Assembly (NCBI GenBank): GCA_028023455.1
Contig: JAQFVV010006203.1
Location: 13,678,348 to 13,742,347, forward strand
Source of the DNA: Epiperipatus broadwayi
Taxonomy: Eukaryota > Onychophora > Udeonychophora > Euonychophora > Peripatidae
Reading direction: 5' to 3'
DNA length: 64,000 nucleotides
Shown: positions 11,399-23,183 of the stretch, one piece after another
Layout: each line of letters opens with the position of its first letter
How positions within the stretch are numbered: the stretch's first letter is position 1
Program-made: the position numbers and the translations under genes
Notes under the pieces: generated by a model
The model's database searches: none
The model's input: only the letters and a program-made list of their open reading frames with translations
What the model was told of the DNA's origin: nothing

Positions 11399-14300
11399 CA
11401 CACTTCATATATCATCATCATCATCATCAACCATTATCAATCCACTGCAGGATGAAGGTCTCTCCAAGTTTAATCCATCTTCTCCGATCTTTAGCTTCTC
11501 TTCTCCACAACACCCCTGCACATTTTCTTATTTCATCCATCCATCTCACATGTGGTCTCTTTCTGGGTCTTTTACAATCTCTTGGAATCCAGTTTAAAAT
11601 TTCAATTGTCCATCTATTATCATCTCTTCTAGAAATATGTCCAACCCAACTCCATTTCAATCTTTTAATTTTTTCAATAAGGTCAGTAACACCTGTTTGT
11701 TGTCTTACCATACATTGTGTTTTCGATCTCTTCTTGTTACTCCCAACATACATCTCTCCATACTCCTTTGAGTGGTCTGAAGTCTCTGTATTGCTCTTCT
11801 ATTAAGTGTCCAAGTCTCAGATCCATAAGTAAGAACTGGTAAAACACATTTGTTAAAAACCATCCTTTTCAAACACATAGGCATATTTCCTTTTAGTATC
11901 AAGTTATTTCTACCAAAAGCACTTCAACCAAGTTTAATTCTATGATTAATTTCCTCCATTATGTTTCCATCTGTATTAATAATCTGACCAAGGTATTTGT
12001 AACTGTTAACTTCTTCTAATTCTTCATAATCAATCTTTATTTTCATATTTTGAGCAAATCGATTAAACATTACTTTAGTCTTTTTAACATTTATCTTTAG
12101 TCCTACTTTTCTACTTTCATCTGCTAACTCCTGCAACATTTCCTGCAGCTCTGAAGCATTATTTGCAAAAACAACTACATCATCTGCAAAATCTAAATGA
12201 TTTAAATCCTCTCCATTTACTTTCACTCCTTTAGTTTCCCATTTTAATCCACAAAATACTTCTTGCAGCACTGCTGTAAAGAGTTTTGGAGATATGGAGT
12301 CACCTTGTCTTACACCTTTCTCAATGTTGATTTTTCCAGTATCATTATGTAATCTAATTGTTGCTGCTGCATTTTTATAAATATTCTTTAAAATATGACA
12401 ATATCCTGGATCTATACCTTGATGATCCAATGCTTTAATCACTGAAGAAATATGTATAGAATCGAATGCCTTTTCATAATCTACAAATCCAAAACATAAT
12501 GACAACTCATTCGTTTGTCCTTTCTATGACTTCTCTCAATACCTGGATATGATCTATTGTACTAAAACCACTTTTAAATCCAGCTTGTTCTCTTGGTTGG
12601 TGGAAATCCAAAGTTCTCTGTAGACGAGTTGTAATTATCTTGGTAAAAATTTTATATAAAACTGATAAAAGGCTGATAGGTCTGTAATTTGTAATATCTT
12701 CTTTATCACCTTTTTTAAATATTAATATTATTACTGCATTCTTCCAATCTTCTGGTACATCTTTATCATTTAGACATTTGGTATATAACTTTGCTAAAAT
12801 TGTTTCTATTTCTTCACCTGCTTCTTTTAATATATCAATTATAATTCCATCATTTCCTGGAGCCTTTCCTTTCTTCATACACTTAATTGCATGTCTCACT
12901 TCTTCATTTAAAATTCTGGGCAATTCGAGGATGTAATAGATATAGGAGGTACTTGTTCTTTATTACTATATAATTCTTGATAAAAATCTTCTACCAATTT
13001 CATGATGTCATCTCTCTTTTTAGTAATAATTCCATCTTTTTTTCTTATTGCAGATATAAATTTCCTACCAATACCAAAATGTTGTTTAACATTTTTGAGA
13101 CTTTTATTTTCTTCTACAGCTTTCCTTGCTATTTCACAGTTATACTTTTTTATATCATTTTCAACTCTTTTCCGTACCATTTTACAAAATTCGAGATATT
13201 CAATTCTTTTTAATACATCATTTTTGTATATCTTCATATTCCTTCTTTTCTTCATAAATTCTCTAGTCTCAGTAGAAATTTTATTAGTCAATTGCTGCTT
13301 TTTTCTACCAGCTATGTTTGTTGCAGTTTTTAAAAGTGTATCAGTTATTTTCATATTAATTTCATTCAAATCTGAATCATGTTCAAAATCTCCTAACACT
13401 TGAAACCTATTTGTAAGTTCTAATTTAAATTCATTAGAATGTTTCTGAAGATTAGGAATATCAACTGTAAATATTGTTTTTCTTAATAATTTTGTCTTCT
13501 AGTTTTACATTAACAGTAACTTACACCTTACTAATCGATGATACTTCCTGTGTTAAATTTATTAAGAACATTACAATCTTGAAATATGTATTTTCTGTTA
13601 GTCAAAATATAATCCAATTCTGCTGTACCTTCATTTGGATCCTTCCATGTCCTATTTCCTTTTAACATTTTTCTCAAAAATGAATTCATAATATAAAGTT
13701 TTCTTTTCTGAAACTCCACAAGTCTATGTCCTCTCTCATTTCTATTACCATAACCAAAATTACCTACAGCAATTTCATCTTACATTTATCTACCAATTCT
13801 AGCATTAAAGTCTCCCATAACAATTTTAAAATGTTGTTTACTCTGATCAAAAGCCTTTTGTACATCCATATAAAAATCTTCTACTACTTCATCACTATGA
13901 GAACTTGTTGGGGCATAAACCTGAATTATCTGCATTTGGTATCTGCTATTAAGTTGTATAACTAATCTTGCCACTCTGTCCAATACACCATCAATCTCCA
14001 CAATATTGTTCTTCCACTTTCTATTTATAATGAATCCTACTCCACTTGTATTTCCAATATGTGTGCCTTTATAATAGAGTATATGTCCACTTTTTAAATC
14101 AATTGTTCTTCTCCTTTTCTTCTAACTTCACAAAGTCCAATAATGTCCCATTTAATATAAGACAGTTCTTCTTCTAATTCTTGCAATCTTCCTTCACTTG
14201 AAAGTGATCTGCAGTTGTAAGTACCTAAATAAAAAGTCGTCATCAAATGGCAGCCTGGGTCCGCAATCAGGGGATTCTTAGCACCCTCCACCTTCGGCCA

Positions 14301-14710
14301 CCAACCGCTGCCTTGGTTGGTGACTTTACAGCCTCCTGGGAATAAGGGCCATGCTTTATTTTTGTCTGTCATAATTGTATATATGTATTGGAAAAATATT
14401 TATCATTTACACAAACATTCATTCTGCCTTATCAGGCACTGAGAAGAAAGACCATGGTGTTTCTTGATCTTAAACTCAGAGGTAAAAAGCCAATAAACTC
14501 ACCACGCTGGCTAATGCGTGTTGGTGAGCAGCCCATCCATGTTCGTATACTATATGAATAATCACATAGTAATAACAGCTGCAACGACAAGAACGTATGG
14601 AGTGGACATTAGGAATTTGCCCTGCTCGGTTCCTTTAAGGCCTCCAAGAGGAATCAAAGGGTCTCCTTTCAATTAACAGAAACTCCTTTCTGCAGCCACA
14701 CTTCATATAT
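11399..14710 (-). mobile_element. RTE-like non-LTR retrotransposon, full length, antisense to HPS4
   Basis: A LINE of about 3.28 kb (11413-14696) on the minus strand. The 14-bp target duplication CACACTTCATATAT lies at 11399-11412 and 14697-14710. The 3' end carries a short (ATC)n/(GAT)n tail at about 11412-11428, typical of RTE elements. A single ORF encodes an apurinic-type endonuclease followed by reverse transcriptase, with only a very short 3' UTR. Length, microsatellite tail and protein type all fit the RTE group. The matching target duplication shows that the 5' end is not truncated. Confidence 0.92.
11427..14372 (-). pseudogene. RTE endonuclease-reverse transcriptase ORF with a few lesions
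   Basis: Reading leftwards from 14372: endonuclease start FYLGTYNCRSL with GLCEVRRKGE (14094-14372), then IIQVYAPTSSHSDE and VMGDFNARIG (13786-14001), then the GTAELDYILTNRK block (13531-13719). Reverse transcriptase spans about 13399-11924, with KAPGNDG, NYRPISLLS, VDYEKAFDS, GVRQGDSISP and FADDVVVF (FADD at about 12179-12190). The C-terminal part has LTYGSETWTLNRR and a WVGHISRR block (11427-11902). The frame is broken by about half a dozen changes, for example a one-base shift near 12515 and another near 12915. Catalytic motifs remain recognisable, so this is a fairly young, inactive copy. Antisense open frames over it are shadows. Confidence 0.9.
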
Positions 14711-15479
14711 ATATGTAGTTATAAAAGAAAAAAATACATGGAAATAAATTGACTATCTATTAAATTTGCATACTGAAAACATTCATTGAACAGTGTGTTT
14801 ATTTTTTTTATCTTCACATAACCTAACTAAATATTATTTTTTCTAATCTGTTTTATTTATATATTGTCACATTTTAAATATTTTAAATTTAATTTTGATT
14901 AATCACATTTCATCTTGAGTAATCTCATTTGCTATCTACAATTCACTAATCAATACATATCCATTTCTTTTTCTATTCTATCTAAACAATTTGAATTCTC
15001 TAGCACATCATTATCAAATGTCATTCTTGTGCAAATAATTCTACATTATCTCATTTATTGTATGAGAAGAATGCCACATTTTTAATTGATCTCTTTTATT
15101 AATACAGTAATATTATTTAAGTGCTTTATATTAATTTATTGTAAAAATAAAATATAAAATTTTCTATATAATTGAGTTATTAGTTGATATATATATATGT
15201 ATATATATATATGAAAAACAAAAACAAGTTATATATATATAAATCATAATATAAAATATCTATATTTCAGCATAAATTGTATATATACAATAATAATACA
15301 GAAAAACTCATTTTAGAAAATATTGATTTTTGTCCTTTTCAATGTGTGAGTACTATTTTACAATTTAAACCTATATTGCATACATAGTAACATCTATCTC
15401 TTTTATATAAAATTATACAATATATACAAGGAAAAAAAAACCCTGTATAAATGTATACTTTACAATTTTTCTTTCATTT
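14711..15479 (+). other. HPS4 intron 1: AT-rich spacer with TA microsatellite
   Basis: No gene seen. It contains TA-rich repeats at about 15187-15240. Confidence 0.55.
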
Positions 15480-16170
15480 ATTATTAGCCAAGTATTCCTT
15501 AAATTAAATGATATTTTATATACATGTAATTATGTTTGTAGTAATTAATGTAATTAATTTTATATTTTTTTTTTTGAGAATATATAAGGCAGATTTATCA
15601 TCTCTTCTATTAATTGCATTATTATGCTATTTGCTCTTTCATCTAATTGTTTCCCTGTATGTTTATAGTAAATCATACTGCAATTTCCACAAGTCATTTT
15701 ATATACCTTTCCTTTATTATATTTCGTATCATCTCTTCTTATTTTATAATTACCTATTAATTTGTCAAGATTTTTACTATTTGGCCATCCTATGGTAATG
15801 CTTTTATCTATATAAGTTTTATTTTTTATTTAATGTATAAATTTTAGGGAAGCATGAAAGTTTTATCCATTTTTTATTATTCTTAGACCTACTATTATTA
15901 TTTATAATAGAATTATTATTAATATTTAAATTAGGTGTTATATAATTTAACAAGCATGTTTTCATTATTATTAAGGTTATATCCATAATTTTTTGTATAA
16001 TTCAATAAACTGGCTCTTTGTAAAGAAGCTATATTTTTATCTGTATTATATCTATCATTTAATATTTAAAATTTTAATAAAATTTTATTATATAGTTCAT
16101 TTTCAATGGGCTGCAAAAATTTAAGTTTTTCTTTATTTAAAGAGGGAGTGTATCTGAAATATATAGCTAT
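15480..16170 (-). pseudogene. Penelope-like element relic with GIY-YIG-type endonuclease
   Basis: On the minus strand, about 15681-15709 reads KVYKMTCGNC, followed by YYKHTGKQLDERANS. This matches the pattern of the Penelope-like endonuclease (YKixC..C...YIGeTGR.l..R...H). In that pattern the second half of GIY-YIG reads YIG; here it is YYK, so the active motif is damaged. Just upstream on the same strand the frame reads ITIGWPNSKNLDKLIG, and further upstream (about 15840-16170) decayed but protein-like sequence carries many stops. Position and order suit the reverse-transcriptase end and linker of a Penelope-like element. The call rests on a short motif in decayed sequence. Confidence 0.5.
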
Positions 16171-16204
16171 GAAGGCATTTCTAATATTTATATATATTGT
16201 TATA

Positions 16205-16275
16205 AGATGATTGCTTTGACAACAGGCTGAGATTGTTGATTGTCATTGATATTGGGATTAACTAAGTATTGACTG
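16205..16275 (+). repeat. Short dispersed repeat shared with 32465-32535
   Basis: GCTTTGACAACAGGCTGAGATTG...CATTGATATTGG here matches GCCTTGACAACAGATTGAGATTA...TTGATATTGG at 32465-32535 in the same orientation. The family is unknown to me. Confidence 0.55.
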
Positions 16276-16702
16276 ATTTTAATGATATATATATATATAT
16301 GGTCAATATTTATCTGAAAGTTTGTGATGATAGTATTTCAGTAATAATTATGTGATATTTCAAAAAATAATTTATCTTTAGAAAAATTTGAATTTTATTT
16401 AAACTTTCCAAATACATTCAACTATTAATAATATAGCACATAAGCTAATACATAATACTGTATAACATTTTGAGTGATATTATTGTCTTTTCTTTAAGTG
16501 TTTCAAACTTGACCAGTAACCTTTGTATCCAATATTTTTATCTTTTCCAATCAAACACATGTTTATTGGTACATGCATGGTCTATTACCATAATTATATT
16601 TGGGTTTTTTGCCTTTCTATTTAACTGTTTGTTTGCTTTTAATAACTTTTCAATGGGGTAAATGTTAACTTTCCACATTCAAATGGTGTTTCATAGATGC
16701 GT

Positions 16703-17096
16703 TTTTTGATTTTCAGCATTTAGAAGTTAGGATTCCCAATAGTGTATTGTAACTTTAGAAACCTGTTGGATATTATACTGATTGCAAATTTTCTTTCATC
16801 TATTTGCTATTCCTAGTATGTATTAAGACACTATAGTATTTATAATTGATCTTTCTTTTGATATTTCTATTTGTGGTCTATTTAAGGTTTTTATTCATCA
16901 TCTCCATTAAGAAAGACATAAATAAATACAAAAAGAAAAAAACAATTATACTGTAGTGTATGTATTAGGAATAGCAGACAAACTAAAGAAAATCTGCATT
17001 CAATATAACATTTTAGAATAGCTTTCCAGAGTCATAGCACATTAGTAGGAATTCTACCCTTTACAAAATCTAAACTTGAAATGCTGAAAATCAAAA
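16703..17096. repeat. Palindromic (foldback) element with diverged 120-130 bp arms
   Basis: The left arm starts TTTTGATTTTCAGCATTT (16703) and the right arm ends in its complement, AAATGCTGAAAATCAAAA (17079-17096). Further inside, AGGATTCCCAATAGTGTATTG and TTTGCTATTCCTAGTATGTATTAA (left) pair with diverged complements on the right (TAGTAGGAATTCTAC; ATGTATTAGGAATAGCAGACAAA). The arms span about 16703-16825 and 16960-17096. The structure is that of a non-autonomous inverted-repeat element. It shares no obvious sequence with the larger foldback family in this window. Confidence 0.65.
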
Positions 17097-17539
17097 TCCA
17101 TGTGCAAACTGATTATTAATATATATATCAAAAGTAGCAGATCATGTATGTACTGTAATGGTCAGAAACGTATGGTTTGTCAATAAGAATCAAGCAGTAG
17201 TCATTAACCTTCATGTATGGGGTACTGGTACGCTCCACACAATGCTGATCGAAACTCATTTGCCTAAACCTCAGAAATCTAAACCACATGACCAATGCCT
17301 CAGATGTTAGCATTGGTATCATTCTCTCTTTGTCTCCGGTGATCAGGGAGAAACATGGACTCTTCTAATAAAACATCTCAATTAATAATAGTGATGAGAT
17401 TGATATTCTTAAATTATTATATAGTGAGAATGGATTCATTTGTGATAAATCAAACTAACACTAGAGTAACATATATTTTATTAATGTAATAATAATACTG
17501 TGTTAGTAATTTACATTCTACAATAAAAATACAAATACA

Positions 17540-18235
17540 ATAACTATCAAATCATGAACAAGATACTAGGTTATGTGATATCTGTGTGTTTTCACACCTA
17601 TTTGGAATTGATTTAGACAAGCTGTCTAAGTGAGAATATTCATTATACTGATTGAAGCAGCAAACCACCAGGGAGGAATGACTAACCACTAACACATTCA
17701 GCTTAATCTGATGAGGGTTCGAATCCTGAACACTAAATCTGTAAGTCAAACAGGGCGATTTGAAAGATGTGCAACTGGCATTGGGAAAATTCTACATTAC
17801 AAATTAGCATAGCGAATGATAACCTGCGGTATCCCAGTTAAAGCACATGACAATAAGCATATACTAATACAAGAAGAGAATTCGGTTTTACAAGTTCATA
17901 TAAATCTATGTGCACAAACACAGAGTATGGTCTGTGTCCATGCGCCCAGATCATTACACATAAGGCACAGGAATGAGTATCCATAATAGTTTCATCGATG
18001 ACTAACGAATGATCACAGGTAGCAGGAACACACATCTGCCCCATGAAGTAAAAAAAAAAAAAGATCCTCCAGGATATATGGTAAGAGATATGCTGAGCAT
18101 TGAGTGATGCATACCTAAAAAAAAAAACAAGTAAGTGATCCCAGCAAATCTAAATGTGTCACAGCAGGAAGAGTATCTGCACAGACAATAAGTATATAAA
18201 GCAAATAAGTAATCAGTGAATTTGTTCAATATTAA
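17540..18235 (+). repeat. Less AT-rich block with a tRNA B-box-like motif
   Basis: Composition rises above the surrounding intron. GGTTCGAATCC at about 17717-17727 is a perfect match to the RNA polymerase III B box, but I see no convincing A box at the right distance. It is probably a decayed SINE or retroelement relic. Open frames on the minus strand here have no recognisable domains. Confidence 0.35.
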
Positions 18236-19009
18236 GCTTTAATTGGAGGAGTAAAAATAACCATTAATACGACAATTATAACTTATTTAAGCCTGTTTAT
18301 AAAATATAAGAGTATGTGCAGGTTTGCCTGATATGACACTTTAGTCATTCACTCTTAATAGTCAACTTAAAACGGCCTACCCCCCCTCCCTTTTACATTT
18401 TAAAAGTATATCCCTGAACCAACATATATAAGATATAAGTAGGTATTTCACATTTTAAATAAAACAGTTAATATTTTAGATTTTTCAATAAAATAGAGAA
18501 CCTTCTTTAAGATTTTAATATATCTACTGTTTACTGATTGTTTCCAAATTATCTGCTTTATTTTCAAGTCGGGAGAACAAAACAAAAGCAAAGTTCTGCT
18601 TATAATATTTCAAATTATTTTTAGAATATTTTAAGGGATAGGAATGACCAAACAAAAAGAGATGCAGTAATAAACTATAATAAACAATTGTTTTCCGCCA
18701 ACTTTCTTTGAACACAAGCATCCGTTAATAAAAAATGTTGTTAGTAGAATATATATAACCATTTAAATGACACAATTTATCTATATATATAACATAATTT
18801 ACAAGTGGGATTATAATGAAATTATAAGACCATACAGTATTTTAAACTAAGGGAAATGCTTTCATAAAGTTCTGAGGCAAGGTATAAAATGATTATTGTA
18901 TTAATTAGCATTCTTACAATTTAATTGGAATAGAGCTTTGAGAAATATAGCTATATATATAAATTACTTTATACTCGAGTTTTATAATACCTTCCTATAC
19001 CGTTGACAT

Positions 19010-19400
19010 TGTCCATGGCTGGCTGAAATAGGTTTCAATGTCGCAGATTACAACCAAGATTGAAATGATTTGCAGCAGAATAATGGTTCTTTTTCCTTTT
19101 TGGCTTACTCCGAGTTGCTTCCCTATAGTATGTCACTGTAGAAAAGTTTAGTCTCTAGCATTCATATTACTGAGAATGGCCTCAGCTGTTCTCAAGGCTG
19201 GCTCTCCATGTTAGGCAGCTAATGGTGGCATTCTTCCCTGAAGAGAAGGGAAGCAATGGTGTTTTACTTCTCTGCCATTATAGCTTTAAAACACACTGAT
19301 GCATTTATTTAACGCTCCAGGTAGTACAGGAATCAAATGCCTGAATCAATCATAGAAAAAAGCATGCCACCTACTGCATTTCCCAGGTATAGCCATTCTC
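19010..19400. repeat. Unclassified GC-richer block, probable old repeat
   Basis: Composition differs sharply from the flanks, for example CTCAGCTGTTCTCAAGGCTGG and GAAGAGAAGGGAAGCAATGG. No open frame, terminal repeat or family motif was found. It is most likely a fragment of a dispersed repeat. Confidence 0.35.
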
Positions 19401-19904
19401 TTATATAATCTTTTACATATAAAATCTCCAGACAGGCCTTTTTTAAAAAAAAATTCTAATTAAAAGCAAAGTAATTAGCAAAAAAAAATACTAGTGTCAG
19501 TTGATTTTAATATTACTATACTCTTTGTTTTATTATAATCCCTTAGCTTTGCTATTTTCTACCAAAGTTTCAAAATCAATTAGATAGAGGAATCTTAATT
19601 AAATTTTTATATGTTCAACAAACTTTAATTTTAGCAAATTTATTATTTAGTCTATAATTTAAGTTCAGCATTCAACTGTATATTAAAGATGAAGCACACA
19701 TATTTGTATTACTTCAGTACCAACAAACATGTTTTATTGAGAAAAGACAAAAGTGTTGGTCAGAGAGAGAAAAAAGTACAAAGTAGAAAGTTTTAAAAAG
19801 TTGCTCACATGATAATGGCAACTAATTGCCTTTAAAAAAAAAAATCATTGAAATCAAGAGAGTTCTCTTAGAGAAGTTATATTAAATTCTTATTGATTGT
19901 AACC

Positions 19905-19990
19905 CTTGGCAAAATAGTTCAGTTGATTAGAAAGTCCATTTCAGATTCAATATTTGTGGATCTAAAGACCCAGATTCAATCCCCTTTCTA
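19905..19990 (+). repeat. tRNA-derived SINE head
   Basis: TAGTTCAGTTGATTAGAAAG (about 19916-19935) fits a polymerase III A box as in tRNAs (TAGCTCAGTTGGTTAGA), and CAGATTCAATCC (about 19971-19982) fits the B box. The spacing of about 45 bp between them is tRNA-like. The arms do not pair well enough for a functional tRNA, so a SINE head is the better call. The downstream tail is unclear. Confidence 0.5.
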
Positions 19991-22900
19991 GTACTATTAC
20001 TGATTATGCCAGTCAATTCTTGAAGATGAGAGGACAATAATATCACTGGAAAGATTGTATTGTATTTTAATTTGTGTACTATTATTGACAGTTGAATGTA
20101 TTTGAAAAGTTTAAATAAAGTTTGAATTTTTCTATTAATTTTAGATGATGAAAATAATCCACATATAATTACAATATATATAGTCAAATTCCAATGCAAA
20201 TTTGGTATTTTTTTTGTTATTCAAATAGCAAGATTGTAGCTAACCATTCCATTTTTAAATATTAGATGTGTATTTAATTATTTTTAGTTTAGAGAATAAA
20301 TTAGATTGAAAAATCATAAATGCTCATCATCCAGCATTTGATCGCCATAAAATGTATTCTTCAATTTTTGTGTAAAAAAATGCTGTAAATGTCCTAGTCC
20401 TATAGTGGACTATTTAAAGGTTATTCCATATATTTATATCATTACTTTGTCTTGGTATGCATATTAATTTTTATAATGATGAAATTTATTCTTCAAAATT
20501 AATTTTGAACTTACAAAGTAATAATAATATTGACAGATCATATGGAAATAATTTTTATGGTAGCATTAGTTTAATCATTTTGATTCATAATTTTTATATT
20601 TCCATTTAATTCATGTCATTGTATTTTTTTTTTTTTTCAGTATTATTGTGAAATAGATATATTACTTTCTTGCAAATCTAATTCTGAAAAAGAAAAATTC
20701 GAAGAAATAATTTTCCAAAAAATAATTTTGAAAAAAAAAATTTTTTTTAATGCTTTTAATTCTAAACAAAGGAAATGAATATAAATTTTATTTATACTTC
20801 ATTGTATACAAATTTTAGATAATTTTTAAAATTCATTTCAGGTTGTAACTAAGAAATAGTTTCTGTTTTTAATTAACTATATATTAATTTTGGGAAAAAA
20901 AACTTAATAATATTACTAACAAATTTGGGGAGGGGGAAAACTAGTTATGTGATTAAGACTAGATTTACCAATAGGAATTCTTAAATACATATCTAGACAT
21001 TACATTTTTAAGATGGCAAAATTATTTATATTGGATTTTCAAACATGGTGATTTACACATTTAGTGCAAAGCATAATCTTATGTCTGTAAGTATCTTTAA
21101 ATCTGTTTGCATGTGATATTTATGTTGATGTGTATATATAATGAAAATATTTTTCTTTAAATATATATATATTTTCAATTGTAAAAATATATTTATATTT
21201 TTCTAATTAAAAATTGTTCCATCTTCCAAGTTATTTTATTATAATATTTGCTCTCACATTAATTGTTTTTGTTTATAAACTGGGAACCAAATTAAAGGTC
21301 ATGTATAACAGATGTTTAATATAAACATTGTATTTTGTGTGTTTTGAATCTGTGAAGAATACAAATGAATATCTTATTGTAGTGATATGTTTATTTATAT
21401 AACAGAAATAATAAGCCTTCTTTTGCATCAATGGGAAAAAATGAAATAGATAAATTTGAAATAGTTTATAGCATAAACAGCTTTTTTTTTTTTTTTTCTA
21501 GATTAGGTTTAAAATATAGAACTGCTAAGTATAGATATGTGATTAGCTTCCAGTTTAATTTCTGAAGATTATGGAGATGGAAATATTTGAAAGATTAGTA
21601 TTTGCATGTGATTTGTGATACTTCAGAATCCATCATTGTAATTTTTTTTTCTTCATTTATGATTTCACTAGAAAAACAGTTTAACTGAATGAAATTTCAG
21701 AAATTTAGAATATTATTTCTTTTCAGGTTAAAGCTAGTGTTTATTAAGAATTATAAACAAATATTTTTCTAATGGCATATCTGAATAATATTTGAAAGAA
21801 TAAAATATGGAACTGAAATTATTAAACTTATTGTTCAGAGATATTTAGAAAGATGAAAAGAAATTAATATTTTTGTTGTTCTTATAAATTTATTTAATAT
21901 AATGAAATGGGTTGTATTGGTGGATATTTTAAGAGGCAAGTTTAATTGATAGAAATAGCTATTATTAGAGTAATTTGCATGTGAAGTAGAAGATTTCTAT
22001 GATTGAATAGTCTGTTTAAAGAACAGTTCAGTATAGTTATAGTTGTATGGCTGATATCTTTGTTTTAACATTAAATTAAAAATAATTCATAGATCTTTGG
22101 TGGAAGTCATAAGACGTTTCATATTCAAATAGCAATTAAAGCACAGATTTCCATTCAAGCAACAAAATTGAAATTATCTTTTTCATCTGAAAATCAATTC
22201 AGAAATCTTTAACTTCAGGGTACACCACTCTTTCATTTCATCAAACTATTAAGAGTATTTGAATATTTATTAGCTAATCTGCTAATTCCATACTTATTTT
22301 AGTGTGGGTAGAATTAATATTGGAGGGAAACATATTTATTTCATCACATTCATCTATAGGTGACAGTACTTTTAAATAATGAGAATGAATTTAACCAATT
22401 TAAAATTTAATTTTCAGATATATGCATATTGGTTAAGAATTTTACTATAACCTGGAAAATAGAACAGGATAAGTACTTTTAAATTCTCATGGAACTTTTT
22501 AAATGATGATGGAATTTGTGAAAGCAAAATTATAATACTGACTAAAATGATAAAAAGATTATGTTGCTTACTATTATTATTATTATTATTATTATACAGC
22601 TCTGAATGTTGCAAAATTAGGAAAAAGAAATAACTAATCATAAGCCAGCAAATAATGAGATTAAATATAATTAATAAAATGAAAATTGCATGACTGGTTT
22701 ATATGATAGGGCTAATAAATCTAATCTGGTTAGATTATTTAAACAAAAATGAAACTTTAAGATTACCATTATAGAAGTATATTATTGAAAAAAACTATTG
22801 TTAATGAGATTATAAACAAGAAGAAACATTTATTGTTTTTAGAAGTTGATGAATAATGAAGATATGTTGGTAGATAAGTAATAGTTCTTATATAAACTTA

Positions 22901-23039
22901 AAAACTAGATTCTTAAGATATTAAAGTAATAAAATATAATGGTTGGAATTAGCATGGCGATTGTTTGTTTATAATTATTTAATGCATATGGAGTTCTATA
23001 ATGTAATTATTATTAATATGTTTATATATACATTTGTAG
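19991..23039 (+). other. HPS4 intron 1, last part: no gene
   Basis: AT-rich sequence with a pure (ATT)n microsatellite at about 22572-22596 and T-tracts at 20624-20638 and 21481-21497. The T-rich stretch ending TTTTTTTTTTTTTTCAG at 20640 resembles an acceptor, but the sequence after it is not coding-like in any frame. Confidence 0.5.
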
Positions 23040-23183
23040 ACAAATAAATTCCAAGGACCAGGAGTTACCCTTCAAGAAGGTAGCTTTCCTGAAGTTTGTG
23101 AGAGGTATCTAATGTACATTTCTTACTGTCAAGAAAAGTTAATTATTCCTTTCTCAGTCATTCCTAATCTGGAACTGCCACTG
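23040..23183 (+). CDS. HPS4: HPS4 homologue, exon B
   Basis: The acceptor is CATTTGTAG before 23040 and the donor is GTAAGA at 23184. It has 48 codons, open throughout, in phase 0 at both ends, so it joins exon A and exon C directly. The encoded segment includes VCERYLMYISYCQEKLIIPF and ends in IPNLELPL. It corresponds in position to the stretch between the two N-terminal longin domains of HPS4, which in human ends with a similar helix and a short LWNLD-type loop. Similarity is weaker than for exon C, but the combination of open frame, strong splice sites and matching phase makes this a confident exon. Composition is clearly less AT-rich than the flanks. Confidence 0.85.

Noticed and set aside
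11452-13965. Plus-strand open frames over the RTE element
   Set aside because: Shadows of the minus-strand endonuclease-reverse transcriptase, which has all the conserved motifs.
20624-20700. Strong polypyrimidine tract and CAG at 20640
   Set aside because: No open, protein-like frame or matching donor follows; T-tracts are common in this intron.
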